A stretch of 64,000 nt of DNA, from positions 1 through 64,000 of the forward strand of contig JAEZYD010000065.1 in NCBI GenBank assembly GCA_023419375.1, written 5' to 3'. Both the position numbers and the translations under genes were made by a program. Positions 25,553-33,798 of the stretch are shown here, in pieces (the first letter of the stretch is position 1; each line of letters starts with the position of its first letter). The notes below the pieces were generated by a model. The model ran no database searches and was not told where the DNA came from. It saw only the letters and a list, made by a program, of their open reading frames with translations. The stretch comes from Pseudomonadota bacterium (GTDB lineage: Bacteria > Desulfobacterota > Desulfovibrionia > Desulfovibrionales > Desulfovibrionaceae).

Positions 25553-27124
25553 ATGTCGCACAGAACTATTTTTACTTTTCTGCTTATCTTTTTCGCCTTG
25601 TCCAGCGCGGTCAAGGCCGAAAATGCACCCCAGCCCTACGCTGCCAACCTGTTTCAGGGCAATTTTTCGCAGAGCAAGGACGCAGCCAAGGACGCCAAGG
25701 ATGCCTCCATCATCGCGCCGGGCGACCGGGTGGTGCTGCGCCTGTGGGGCGGCGACCTCAAGGTGGACAGCACCCTGATTGTGGCCGCTGACGGACATCT
25801 GGACGTACCTGAGGTGGGGGCCATACCCGTGGCTGGCCTTGGCTACGACAAGCTGACCGAAGCCTTGCGCAGCAAGCTTGCCGCCAACGGACACGCCGAT
25901 GCGCAGATTTACGCGGCGCCTCTGGATGCCCGGCCTGTGGCTGTTTTTGTCACAGGCGGCGTTGCCAGACCTGGCCGTTACACCGGCACCCCGGGCGATC
26001 CGCTGCTGAGCTTTCTGGATAAGGCCGGTGGCCTTGACCCCATGCGCGGCAGTTACCGTGACATTCGCCTGATGCGCGACGGCAAGGCTGTTGCCAGCCT
26101 TGACCTCTATCCCTTTGCCCGCAAGGGCGTGTTGCCCGCAGTGCGCGTGCAGGAAGGCGATACGCTTGTGGTGGGCGACAAAGGCCCCACCATTACGGCC
26201 ATCGGCGCGGTGCGCACCTCCGCAAAATTTGAGTTCCCCAAGGGCAAGTCCACAGGCACGGCCCTGATTGAACTGGCCGAACCGCAAAACAGCGCCTCGC
26301 ACATCGCCCTTTCCGGCACCCGCAACGGCGCGCCCTACAGCACCTATCTGCCGCTCAAGGAACTGCGCAACCTCATGCTTGAAGACGGCGATCAGGTGCA
26401 GTTTATTGCAGATGCGCCCGGCAATACCATGATGGTTGAAGTGCAGGGCGCTGTGCGCGGGGCTTCGCGCTTTCCCGTGCGGCGCGGCGCCCGTTTGCAG
26501 GAAGTAAAGAACTTCATTGCCGTTGAACCTGGCCGCGCCAACCTTCAGGCCATGTACATCAAACGCAAGAGCGTTGCCGCCCGGCAGAAAAAAGCCATTG
26601 CCGACTCCCTGCGCAGGCTGGAAGAAACAGCCCTCACGGCTTCCTCCGCCAGTGCGGATGAAGCAGCCATCCGCGCCAAGGAGGCAGAGATGGTCTCCAA
26701 ATTCGTGGAGCGGGCCAAGACCGTGGAACCGGAAGGCGTGGTTGTGCTTGACGGCGGGCCGGACAAGGCCGACCTCTCGCTGGAAGACGGCGATATCATT
26801 GTGATCCCGCCCAAGAGCGACGTAGTGCTGGTGAGCGGCGAAGTCATGATGCCGCAGGCCATGCTGTGGGGCAAAAAGAAGGATGTGGACGATTACATCA
26901 AGGGGGCTGGCGGCTACACCAACCGCGCAGACCACGACAAGGTTCTTGTGCTGCACCAGAACGGCTCCGTGTCGCAGAACGGCGATGACATTCTGCCCGG
27001 CGATCAGGTAATGGTGCTACCCAAGGTGGAATCCAAGAGCATGCAGGCCGTCAAGGACATCACTCAGGTTATCATGCAGGTGGTTGTTTCCGCCCGGTTG
27101 CTGTTGGGCATGCCATCACTGTAA
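25553..27124 (+). CDS. Polysaccharide export protein with SLBB domains
   Basis: 523 residues with a clear signal peptide (MSHRTIFTFLLIFFALSSAVKA). After it comes the Wza-like polysaccharide export domain (IAPGDRVVLRLWGG and DGHLDVPEVG), then repeated SLBB ligand-binding regions (VFVTGGVARPGRYTG, VEVQGAVRGASRFPVRRG, VLVSGEVMMPQAMLW). Such proteins form the outer-membrane channel for capsule or exopolysaccharide. No lipobox cysteine is seen. No Wzc/Wzz partner or glycosyltransferase cluster lies next to it. The start is uncertain: an in-frame ATG lies at 25520 and neither has a strong ribosome binding site. A terminator follows. Confidence 0.87.
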   Translation: MSHRTIFTFLLIFFALSSAVKAENAPQPYAANLFQGNFSQSKDAAKDAKDASIIAPGDRVVLRLWGGDLKVDSTLIVAADGHLDVPEVGAIPVAGLGYDKLTEALRSKLAANGHADAQIYAAPLDARPVAVFVTGGVARPGRYTGTPGDPLLSFLDKAGGLDPMRGSYRDIRLMRDGKAVASLDLYPFARKGVLPAVRVQEGDTLVVGDKGPTITAIGAVRTSAKFEFPKGKSTGTALIELAEPQNSASHIALSGTRNGAPYSTYLPLKELRNLMLEDGDQVQFIADAPGNTMMVEVQGAVRGASRFPVRRGARLQEVKNFIAVEPGRANLQAMYIKRKSVAARQKKAIADSLRRLEETALTASSASADEAAIRAKEAEMVSKFVERAKTVEPEGVVVLDGGPDKADLSLEDGDIIVIPPKSDVVLVSGEVMMPQAMLWGKKKDVDDYIKGAGGYTNRADHDKVLVLHQNGSVSQNGDDILPGDQVMVLPKVESKSMQAVKDITQVIMQVVVSARLLLGMPSL

Positions 27125-27144
27125 GCTTTTGCGCAATTCCGTGG

Positions 27145-27170
27145 AAAGGGGGCTTTTGCCCCCTTTTTTT
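27145..27170 (+). terminator. Intrinsic terminator after the export gene
   Basis: AAAGGGGGC, a TTTT loop and GCCCCCTTT followed by a T-run (27145-27170): a classic strong terminator. Immediately after it, TGCAC-ATA-GTGCA (27179-27191) and TTGCGTCACAA lie before the regulator gene and may be its own control sites. Confidence 0.9.
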
Positions 27171-27264
27171 ATTTCATGTGCACATAGTGCAAACGTGCGG
27201 TTGCGTCACAAACGGGATATGGGTTATGGTTATGCAAGGTATGCAGAATCTACACGAGGAATAC

Positions 27265-27954
27265 ATGGAACGCGCCCTGGAAGCATCCCCCCTCTTTTCT
27301 GGAATGACCGGGCAGGAGGCGAGCATGTGCCTTGCATGCAGCGGCGCATTTGAAGAACAGCACGGCAAGGGCGCGCTGATTTTTGCAGAGTCCGACCCGC
27401 CGGAAAGGCTGTATGTATTGCTGGAAGGCGCTGTGAACGTGTGCCGGGAATCAACCGAAGGCAGACGCGCCGTCATGGCGCGCGTGGATGCCCCCGGTGA
27501 TCTTTTTGGCGAGGTGCACGTTTTTTTGGGCCGCCCGAGCTATGGTTGCAGCGTGCTGGCTGAAACGCCTGTGCGCGTACTGGGCATACCCGCACGTTTT
27601 TTCTACGCCACCTGCGAAAAAGCCTGCTCCGTCCATTCACGCATGATCCGCAACATGCTCGGCATTTTTGCGCACAAGGCTTTTTTTCTCACACGCCGCA
27701 TTTCACTGCTGTCTTCCGGCAGCTTGCGGCGCAAACTTGCAGCCCTGCTGCTGGAACACCGCCGCCCTGACGGCATGGTTTCACTGGCAATGAATCGTGA
27801 ACAGATGGCTGATTTTCTGGGTGTGACCCGCCCCTCACTTTCACGCGAGCTCGCCGCCATGCGCGACGAAGGCCTTCTGCAAATGGAGGGTAGAAGCATT
27901 CGCGTTGCTGACATCGCCTCACTTAATTTTTTGTGCGAATATTTCCCTGCCTGA
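27265..27954 (+). CDS. Crp/Fnr-family transcriptional regulator, possible HcpR
   Basis: 229 residues from MERALEASPLF, chosen because GAGG sits 5 bases upstream; earlier in-frame ATGs exist at 27226 and 27241. The N-terminal cyclic-nucleotide-binding-like domain has DLFGEVHVFLGRPS. The C-terminal winged helix has the recognition segment MADFLGVTRPSLSRELAAMRDEG. There is no N-terminal FNR-type Cys cluster, so it is not an oxygen-sensing FNR. HcpR-type members control hcp in Desulfovibrio and relatives; here cupin and hcp follow directly, with a palindromic site between, so an NO/nitrite-responsive role is likely but inferred. Confidence 0.85.
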   Translation: MERALEASPLFSGMTGQEASMCLACSGAFEEQHGKGALIFAESDPPERLYVLLEGAVNVCRESTEGRRAVMARVDAPGDLFGEVHVFLGRPSYGCSVLAETPVRVLGIPARFFYATCEKACSVHSRMIRNMLGIFAHKAFFLTRRISLLSSGSLRRKLAALLLEHRRPDGMVSLAMNREQMADFLGVTRPSLSRELAAMRDEGLLQMEGRSIRVADIASLNFLCEYFPA

Positions 27955-28046
27955 TTGAATTTATTCTTTTTATAAGTAATTTCAGTTTATTGCACATCGC
28001 TTCCTTTTTTCCCGCGCCCAAAATATTTTCATTTTCTTGAGCATCC

Positions 28047-28060
28047 GTAACATTTGTTAC
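28047..28060 (+). promoter_or_regulatory. Palindromic Crp/Fnr-type operator upstream of cupin-hcp
   Basis: GTAACATTTGTTAC is a perfect inverted repeat (GTAACA, 2-base centre, TGTTAC). A possible -10 TAGAAC lies at 28083-28088, which would put a start near 28094 and the palindrome centre about 40 bases upstream, the usual activator position for Crp/Fnr proteins. It is the best candidate target of the regulator encoded just upstream. Confidence 0.6.
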
Positions 28061-28114
28061 AGAACCATTGTCCCAGCCTTGATAGAACGGAATCGTCAAC
28101 ACAAGGAGGGCCTC

Positions 28115-28468
28115 ATGGACCGCATTCTCAAGAACCTTGAATTCGCCGCAGCGCTGCCCCTGGCCGCGCAGGTCGAGTGCCAGCCTGGCCAGATCGCCAG
28201 CAAGACCCTTATCCAAAACGCCTCTGTGGGCATTACCCTGTTTGCCTTTGACGCCAACGAAGAGATCAGCGCCCACACCTCCACGGGCGATGCCATGGTT
28301 CTCGTGCTCGAAGGCTCGGCGCAGGTAACCATCAGTGGCCAGTCACATACCGTGCAGGCGGGTGAAGTGATTATCATGCCCGCTGGCCAGCCGCACTCTG
28401 TACACGCGCAAGAGCGCTTCAAGATGCTGCTTACCGTTGTTTTTCCTACCCCCAAGACCCCCGCGTAG
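28115..28468 (+). CDS. Cupin-domain protein
   Basis: 117 residues forming a single small cupin. GDAMVLVLEGSAQVTISG and VQAGEVIIMPAGQPHSVHA are the two cupin motifs, with His in the second motif but fewer in the first than typical metal cupins (EISAHTSTGD gives one). A strong AGGAGG precedes the ATG. It lies between the regulator and hcp, 48 bases upstream of hcp, so it is probably co-regulated with it. Whether it is an enzyme or a sensor is not known. Confidence 0.85.
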   Translation: MDRILKNLEFAAALPLAAQVECQPGQIASKTLIQNASVGITLFAFDANEEISAHTSTGDAMVLVLEGSAQVTISGQSHTVQAGEVIIMPAGQPHSVHAQERFKMLLTVVFPTPKTPA

Positions 28469-28516
28469 GCGGATCACCCCCCAGCCTCCGCTTTGCGGAG
28501 TATCAGGAGACATCCC

Positions 28517-30154
28517 ATGAGTAACGCCATGTTCTGCTATCAGTGCCAGGAAACCGTGGGCAACAAAGGCTGCACCCAGATCGGCGTGTGCGGCAAAAAG
28601 CCCGAAACAGCCGCCCTTCAGGACGTGCTGGTATATGTAACCAAGGGCCTTGCGCAGGTTGCCACCAAGCTGCGCGCCCTGGGCAAGACCGTGAACCACG
28701 AAGTCGACCGCATGGTTGTGGGCAACCTTTTCTGCACCATCACCAATGCGAACTTTGACGACGACATGCTCGCCGAGCGCGTGCGCAAAACCTGTGCCGC
28801 CAAGAAAGCCCTGATGGCCGAGCTTGCCTCGCGCGACGGCCTGGCCGACGCTGCCCTGTGGGAAGCGGACGACAAGGCCGCCATGCTTGCCAAGGCTGCC
28901 ACTGTGGGCGTTCTTGCCACCAGCGACGACGACGTTCGCTCCCTGCGCTGGCTCGTGACCTTTGGCCTCAAGGGCATGGCCGCCTATGCCAAGCACGCCG
29001 ATGTGCTGGGCAAGCATGATCCTGCCGTGGACAACTTCCTGCAGGAAGCTCTGGCCAAGACCCTGGACGACAGCCTTTCCGTGGCCGATCTTGTGGCGCT
29101 GACCCTTGAAACCGGCAACAAGGGCGTGAGCGTTATGGCTCTGCTTGATGCCGCCAACACCGGAACCTACGGCAATCCCGAAATCACCAAGGTCAACATT
29201 GGCGTGGGCACCAACCCCGGCATCCTGATTTCCGGCCACGACCTGCGCGACCTGCAGATGCTGCTTGAGCAGACCGAAGGCACGGGCGTGGACGTGTATA
29301 CCCACTCCGAAATGCTGCCCGCCCACTACTACCCCGCTTTCAAGAAGTTCAGCCACTTCAAGGGCAACTACGGCAACGCGTGGTGGAAGCAGAAGGAAGA
29401 ATTTGACACCTTCAACGGCCCCATCCTGCTGACCACCAACTGCCTTGTGCCGCCCAAGGACAGCTACAAAGACCGCGTGTACACCACGGGCATTGTGGGC
29501 TTCCCCGGCTGCAAGCACATCCCCGGCGAAATCGGCGAGCACAAGGACTTTTCGGCCATTATCGCCCACGCCAAGACCTGCCCGGCCCCCACGGAAATTG
29601 AGACCGGCGAGATTGTGGGCGGCTTTGCGCACAATCAGGTGCTGGCCCTGGCCGACAAGGTTGTTGACGCTGTGAAGTCTGGCGCCATCAAGAAGTTTGT
29701 GGTCATGGCTGGCTGCGATGGCCGCGCCAAGGGCCGCTCCTACTACACCGAATTTGCAGAAGGCCTGCCCAAGGATACCGTCATCCTTACCGCCGGTTGC
29801 GCCAAATACCGCTACAACAAGCTTGATCTCGGCGATATCGGCGGCATCCCCCGCGTGCTGGACGCCGGTCAGTGCAACGACTCCTACTCCCTGGCCGTTG
29901 TGGCCCTGAAGCTCAAGGAAGTGTTTGGCCTGGCCGACATCAACGACCTGCCCATCGTGTACAACATTGCCTGGTACGAGCAGAAGGCCGTTATCGTACT
30001 GTTGGCCCTGCTCGCCCTTGGCGTGAAGAACATCCACCTTGGACCCACGCTGCCTGCCTTCCTTTCGCCCAACGTGGCCAAGGTGCTGGTGGAACAGTTC
30101 GGCATCGGCGGCATCAGCACCCCGCAGGACGACCTTAAGGCCTTCTTCGGTTAA
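28517..30154 (+). CDS. hcp: Hybrid cluster protein (hydroxylamine reductase)
   Basis: 545 residues, the length of the structurally studied D. desulfuricans protein, and from memory very similar to it throughout. N-terminal Cys7, Cys10, Cys19 and Cys25 (CX2CX8CX5C) hold the cubane cluster. Hybrid-cluster ligands sit in HDLRDL, HSEMLPAHYYP, NCLVPP, GFPGCKHI, TAGCAKYRYN and ALGVKNI regions. The family reduces NO to N2O and can reduce hydroxylamine, protecting against nitrosative stress. CAGGAG precedes the ATG. It is followed by a strong terminator. The regulator, cupin and hcp form one module. Confidence 0.97.
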   Translation: MSNAMFCYQCQETVGNKGCTQIGVCGKKPETAALQDVLVYVTKGLAQVATKLRALGKTVNHEVDRMVVGNLFCTITNANFDDDMLAERVRKTCAAKKALMAELASRDGLADAALWEADDKAAMLAKAATVGVLATSDDDVRSLRWLVTFGLKGMAAYAKHADVLGKHDPAVDNFLQEALAKTLDDSLSVADLVALTLETGNKGVSVMALLDAANTGTYGNPEITKVNIGVGTNPGILISGHDLRDLQMLLEQTEGTGVDVYTHSEMLPAHYYPAFKKFSHFKGNYGNAWWKQKEEFDTFNGPILLTTNCLVPPKDSYKDRVYTTGIVGFPGCKHIPGEIGEHKDFSAIIAHAKTCPAPTEIETGEIVGGFAHNQVLALADKVVDAVKSGAIKKFVVMAGCDGRAKGRSYYTEFAEGLPKDTVILTAGCAKYRYNKLDLGDIGGIPRVLDAGQCNDSYSLAVVALKLKEVFGLADINDLPIVYNIAWYEQKAVIVLLALLALGVKNIHLGPTLPAFLSPNVAKVLVEQFGIGGISTPQDDLKAFFG

Positions 30155-30200
30155 TTCCCCAGTTCACAGGAGCGGCAGACAGATCTGCTGCTCCGCATAG

Positions 30201-30237
30201 AAAAGGCGGCGTACCTGTAATGGGTGCGCCGCCTTTT
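30201..30237 (+). terminator. Intrinsic terminator after hcp
   Basis: AAAAGGCGGCG (30201-30211) pairs perfectly with CGCCGCCTTTT (30227-30237). It ends the cupin-hcp transcript. Confidence 0.85.
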
Positions 30238-30624
30238 GGCATTATACGGATGGGGCATATGCACTGGAGCCCTATGATCGCCCGAGGCAAAAGCAGCAAA
30301 CGGGCAAGGCGCGGCATGAGGACGCGCAATCTGGATGCCCCAAGTTAAGGACTATGACGCTCATGAACAAAAAATCGTGAAAATGCCGGGGTGGATTAGC
30401 TAAGGGGGGCCGTTCATACTACGCGCAATTGCCTGATGTCCAGAGCGATATTACCCCTCCATGCTGCAAGTAGCCGGTCAATAGAATACCGGCCCGTGAA
30501 ACGGCAGCGCACCGTCAAGCATTACGAGTACAGCGGGAAGGGACAAGGATAAAACAAGTAGTGGCATGGCAGCAATCAAGGTCAACACTGCAGACTTGCA
30601 GGCATAGGCTGAACGCAGGGCAAC
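30238..30624. other. Convergent intergenic gap, no gene seen
   Basis: About 390 bases between the hcp and porin terminators. I find no open frame with recognisable motifs, no tRNA-like sequence and no notable repeat. Confidence 0.4.
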
Positions 30625-30654
30625 AAAAAAGGGGAACCCGAAGGCTCCCCTTTT
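30625..30654 (-). terminator. Intrinsic terminator after the porin gene
   Basis: On the minus strand AAAAGGGGAGCC, a TTCG tetraloop and GGTTCCCC lead into TTTTTT (30625-30654). The UUCG loop makes an unusually stable hairpin, fitting a highly expressed gene. Confidence 0.88.
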
Positions 30655-30674
30655 AATCGTAAGGCTAGGTACTC

Positions 30675-32261
30675 TTAGAAGGAGTACACGAAACGGACGT
30701 TCACGTTCCAGGGATCACGTTCCTGGTCGCTACGGCCATTCATCTTGCTGTTGCCCCACACGCCGCGGGACTGGTCAAGCCAGGTGGCGATGTAGGCCGC
30801 GTCAAGGGACACGGTGAAGTTGTCATACATCTTGTAATCGTTGGACAGACCGAATTCCAACGCGGTGTCGTTGGTGGTCATGTACAAGGGGTTCATGCCA
30901 GCGGCCTGGGCGTTGGGGCCAGTGAGAGCAGCGCTGTTCAGGCTGGTCTTGTAAGCACTGTTGTGATTAACAAGGTAACGGGTCATGGTGGTGCTGTTGG
31001 TGCCGCCGATGAGGTTCAAACGGAAGGTGTGCTTCAGGTTTTCGATGAAGCTCATATCCTTCAAGCGGGCGCCGATACCCCAGGTGCCGGACATGTCGTA
31101 GCCAAGGATGGCTTCGCGGGCAACCATGGGTCCGCCGTTGAAGGCGAAGTCAGAGAAGCCGTTGTTGTTGTTGTTCACGCTGATGGAAGGCATGCGTTCG
31201 GAACCGTTGGCCGGGTTGCCGTCGTCGCCGGAAGCGTACCAGCCGTACAAGCCGGGGATGGCCCAGTCAAGCTTGTATTCGAACAGCAAAGAACCCATCC
31301 AGCCAGCGCGGTTGGCGCGGCTGTCTTCATAGGAAACGGAACCGTAGTTGAAATCCCACGCGATGCGGAAGGGATCAAACGCGGTCACTTCGCCGGTCAG
31401 GCCAGCCCACACGGCATTGCCGTAGGTGCCCATGGCCTTGGTGCTGGCGGAACCGTCCTTATGCAGGGCGCCGCCCACGGGGACCATGCCAGCAGTGGGG
31501 TACTTGTTGCTGGTACCGGAAATGTTGCCATAGTAGTTGTTGTAACCAGCACCACGGAAGGTGTTGGGACCAATGGCGCTGTACATGGCCCAGGGGGTCA
31601 CTTTCACGCCGTCAAAGGTCAGGGGCACCAGCAGGGCAAACACGTCCATGTTGTCCATGTAGTTGGTGCGGTAGTTGCCGTGGTCGTTGCCGTTGACATA
31701 GTTGTCGTTGAAGGGACGGGCCCACAGGGCGGTCACGCCAACGGTTTCGTTGAACTGGTAGGAGGCGGTGATGCCGGCCACGTCATCGTTGAAGATGTTG
31801 CTGCCGGTGGTGAAGCTGGGCAGAGCCATGCCCTGAATGCCCATGCGGATCTTCAGATCGGTCTGGGGAACGAGCCAATCGATGTAGGCGTTCTTCACTT
31901 TCACGGCCTGGTTGCCGTCAGCGCCCAAAGAACCACCGCTGTTGCCGGTGTTGCCGGTGTTGGAAGTCCCCCAGTACTGCTGGCCAATTTCGAAGAACAC
32001 GGTGCCGGACAGAGCTTCAGAAGCCACGGCGTCCAACTGCAGGCGAACGCGCTGGCTGGCTTCGAATTCGTCTTCGTTCTTGTACTGCTTGTTGGCCTGG
32101 TTGAAGCCGGTCATGCCGTTACCGCCGGTGAAACCGCCGTTCTGGCCGTAGTCGAAGTTCATGATCCACTGGCCCTTGGCCTTGAAGTCGATGGCGCTGG
32201 CGCCCGTGGCAACGCCGAACACAAGGCCGGCCGCCAACAGAAGAGTAGCGATCTTTTTCAT
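30675..32261 (-). CDS. Outer-membrane porin (Desulfovibrio homotrimeric type)
   Basis: 528 residues with a Sec signal peptide ending in GASA near residue 23. The mature protein is rich in Asn, Gly and aromatic residues, with alternating beta-strand patterns, and ends in NVRFVYSF, a terminal Phe as required for beta-barrel assembly. It resembles the major outer-membrane porins abundant in Desulfovibrio. A strong AAGGAAGG site, a good promoter and a UUCG-loop terminator all point to high, monocistronic expression. Channel specificity cannot be read from the sequence. Confidence 0.88.
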   Translation of the reverse strand: MKKIATLLLAAGLVFGVATGASAIDFKAKGQWIMNFDYGQNGGFTGGNGMTGFNQANKQYKNEDEFEASQRVRLQLDAVASEALSGTVFFEIGQQYWGTSNTGNTGNSGGSLGADGNQAVKVKNAYIDWLVPQTDLKIRMGIQGMALPSFTTGSNIFNDDVAGITASYQFNETVGVTALWARPFNDNYVNGNDHGNYRTNYMDNMDVFALLVPLTFDGVKVTPWAMYSAIGPNTFRGAGYNNYYGNISGTSNKYPTAGMVPVGGALHKDGSASTKAMGTYGNAVWAGLTGEVTAFDPFRIAWDFNYGSVSYEDSRANRAGWMGSLLFEYKLDWAIPGLYGWYASGDDGNPANGSERMPSISVNNNNNGFSDFAFNGGPMVAREAILGYDMSGTWGIGARLKDMSFIENLKHTFRLNLIGGTNSTTMTRYLVNHNSAYKTSLNSAALTGPNAQAAGMNPLYMTTNDTALEFGLSNDYKMYDNFTVSLDAAYIATWLDQSRGVWGNSKMNGRSDQERDPWNVNVRFVYSF

Positions 32262-32342
32262 GGTTATCCTTCCTTTCTTTTGCCCCGCTTGGGACTATGG
32301 TTTCATACAAACGCCTATGGAGCGGTTTCCCGCTTCGGTGTG

Positions 32343-32371
32343 AATATATGGAAGGCCTAAACACTTTGCAA
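32343..32371 (-). promoter_or_regulatory. Porin promoter
   Basis: On the minus strand TTGCAA (32366-32371), a 17-base spacer and TATATT (32343-32348) form a well-spaced sigma70-type promoter, giving a leader of about 75 bases before the porin ATG. The upstream DNA to about 32500 is very AT-rich, like an UP element. The rest of the 32262-32731 gap holds only the terminator of the ABC operon. Confidence 0.55.
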
Positions 32372-32642
32372 GCCCTATCGTGCAAAAATTTTTACCAAAA
32401 AAGAGCAGCTTTGGAGTAATATTGTATATTGATCCATATTTAAGCAGGTTAAATAAAATCTAGATATAAAAAAAATTTCTGACGCATACCTGTCACAGTG
32501 TCATTTTTTTGCAGAACACAGCCAAATTCCCGCGCTGCTGGCTTACAAACTGTCAGAGGGATGTCGGTTAAAATTTTTTTCACCCCCCTTTTCTCTGCCA
32601 GCGCAGATGCAAATCATGGTCGCTCCCCGAGAGGCATTATCT

Positions 32643-32689
32643 CAAAAACGCAAGACGGCCATGCGCATTTCCAAAAAGCGCATGGCCGT
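32643..32689 (-). terminator. Terminator after the ABC importer operon
   Basis: ACGGCCATGCGC (32655-32666) pairs perfectly over 12 bases with 32678-32689. The minus-strand continuation is CTTGCGTTTTTG, a short T-tract a few bases off the stem. Confidence 0.65.
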
Positions 32690-32731
32690 AATCAGAAACA
32701 AACATATCAGGCGTGCTGGTGAACCACACTG

Positions 32732-33796
32732 CTAGCTGGCGGCATCCACGGGAAACCACAAGGGTTTCAAAAAGTGCAGGCGGCAGGTTTCGCCTTCCTG
32801 CGGGCCACGGGCGTACCGCCCCTTCTGCACCCGCACGCTCTGCTCGCCCACGCGCACCTGATAGTCGAGCTGTTCGCCCAAAAATGTACGCCGTTCCACA
32901 ATGCCGGGTACGCCGCCTTCGTCCACAAAATCAATTTCGTTGGGGCGGCTGGCAACCACGCCGCGCCCGGCCTGCACAATGGCGGCATCAGGAACGCACC
33001 CCGCCGGAAAGTCGGCACTCACGCCGTCAAGCTGCATATGTGTTGCCGTTACCGCCATTTCCGTAAAGTTGGACAGCCCGATAAAGCTGAACACAAAACG
33101 GTTGGCGGGCCGCGTGTAAACCTCCAGGGGCGACGCCACTTGCTGCACCACGCCGTTCTTCATCACCAGAATACGGTCGGAAAGCGCCATGGCCTCCGAC
33201 TGATCGTGAGTCACATACATGATGGAGAAGCCGTAAATCTTTTGCAGCTCCTTGATCTCAAAGCGCATTTCTTCCCGCAGATGCGGATCAAGGCTCGAAA
33301 GCGGTTCGTCCAGCAGCATGACTGAAGGATTGATGGCCAGCGCACGGGCAAGGGCCACGCGCTGCTTGCCACCGCCGGAAAGATCCGCAGGGCTTTTTTG
33401 CGCAACTTCCAGCAGGTTGGTGTGCCGCAATGCATCGGTGGTGCGTTTGTGCAGCTCCGCCGAGCCGATCTTCTTGATGCGCAGCGGAAAGGCCACGTTT
33501 TCATACACGCTCATGTGCGGCCACACGGCAAAGGCCTGAAACACCATGCCGAAGTCGCGTTTCTCGGGCGGCAGATAGTATTTTTTGGCACCGGACGAAA
33601 GCAGCTTGCCGTTCACGCTGATTTCGCCCTCGTCCAGATCCTCAAAGCCCGCCACCATGCGCAGGGTCGTGGTTTTGCCGCAGCCCGACGGCCCGAGCAT
33701 GGAGAAGCATTCGCCGTCGCCTATCTCGAGATTCAGGGAAGAAACAGCCTTAACCTTGCCAAAATACTTGCTAACATTGCTGAGTGTAATGGACAT
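32732..33796 (-). CDS. ABC importer ATPase (iron/aminophosphonate type), second ATPase of the operon
   Basis: 354 residues of the PotA/FbpC class. Walker A is GPSGCGKTTT, the signature LSGGGKQRVALARAL (with GGGK in place of the usual GGQQ), Walker B VMLLDEPLSSLDPHLR, and YVTHDQSEA contains the switch histidine. A C-terminal TOBE-like domain follows residue 240. It couples ATP hydrolysis to import of the ligand bound by the periplasmic protein of this operon. Two bases separate it from the permease gene. The operon also encodes another ATPase, so the importer may use a heterodimer or two alternative ATPases. Confidence 0.9.
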   Translation of the reverse strand: MSITLSNVSKYFGKVKAVSSLNLEIGDGECFSMLGPSGCGKTTTLRMVAGFEDLDEGEISVNGKLLSSGAKKYYLPPEKRDFGMVFQAFAVWPHMSVYENVAFPLRIKKIGSAELHKRTTDALRHTNLLEVAQKSPADLSGGGKQRVALARALAINPSVMLLDEPLSSLDPHLREEMRFEIKELQKIYGFSIMYVTHDQSEAMALSDRILVMKNGVVQQVASPLEVYTRPANRFVFSFIGLSNFTEMAVTATHMQLDGVSADFPAGCVPDAAIVQAGRGVVASRPNEIDFVDEGGVPGIVERRTFLGEQLDYQVRVGEQSVRVQKGRYARGPQEGETCRLHFLKPLWFPVDAAS

Positions 33797-33798
33797 AA

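Noticed and set aside
27179..27191. TGCAC-ATA-GTGCA as the autoregulatory site of the Crp/Fnr gene
   Set aside because: Only five base pairs and not similar to the stronger GTAACA palindrome; too weak to call separately.
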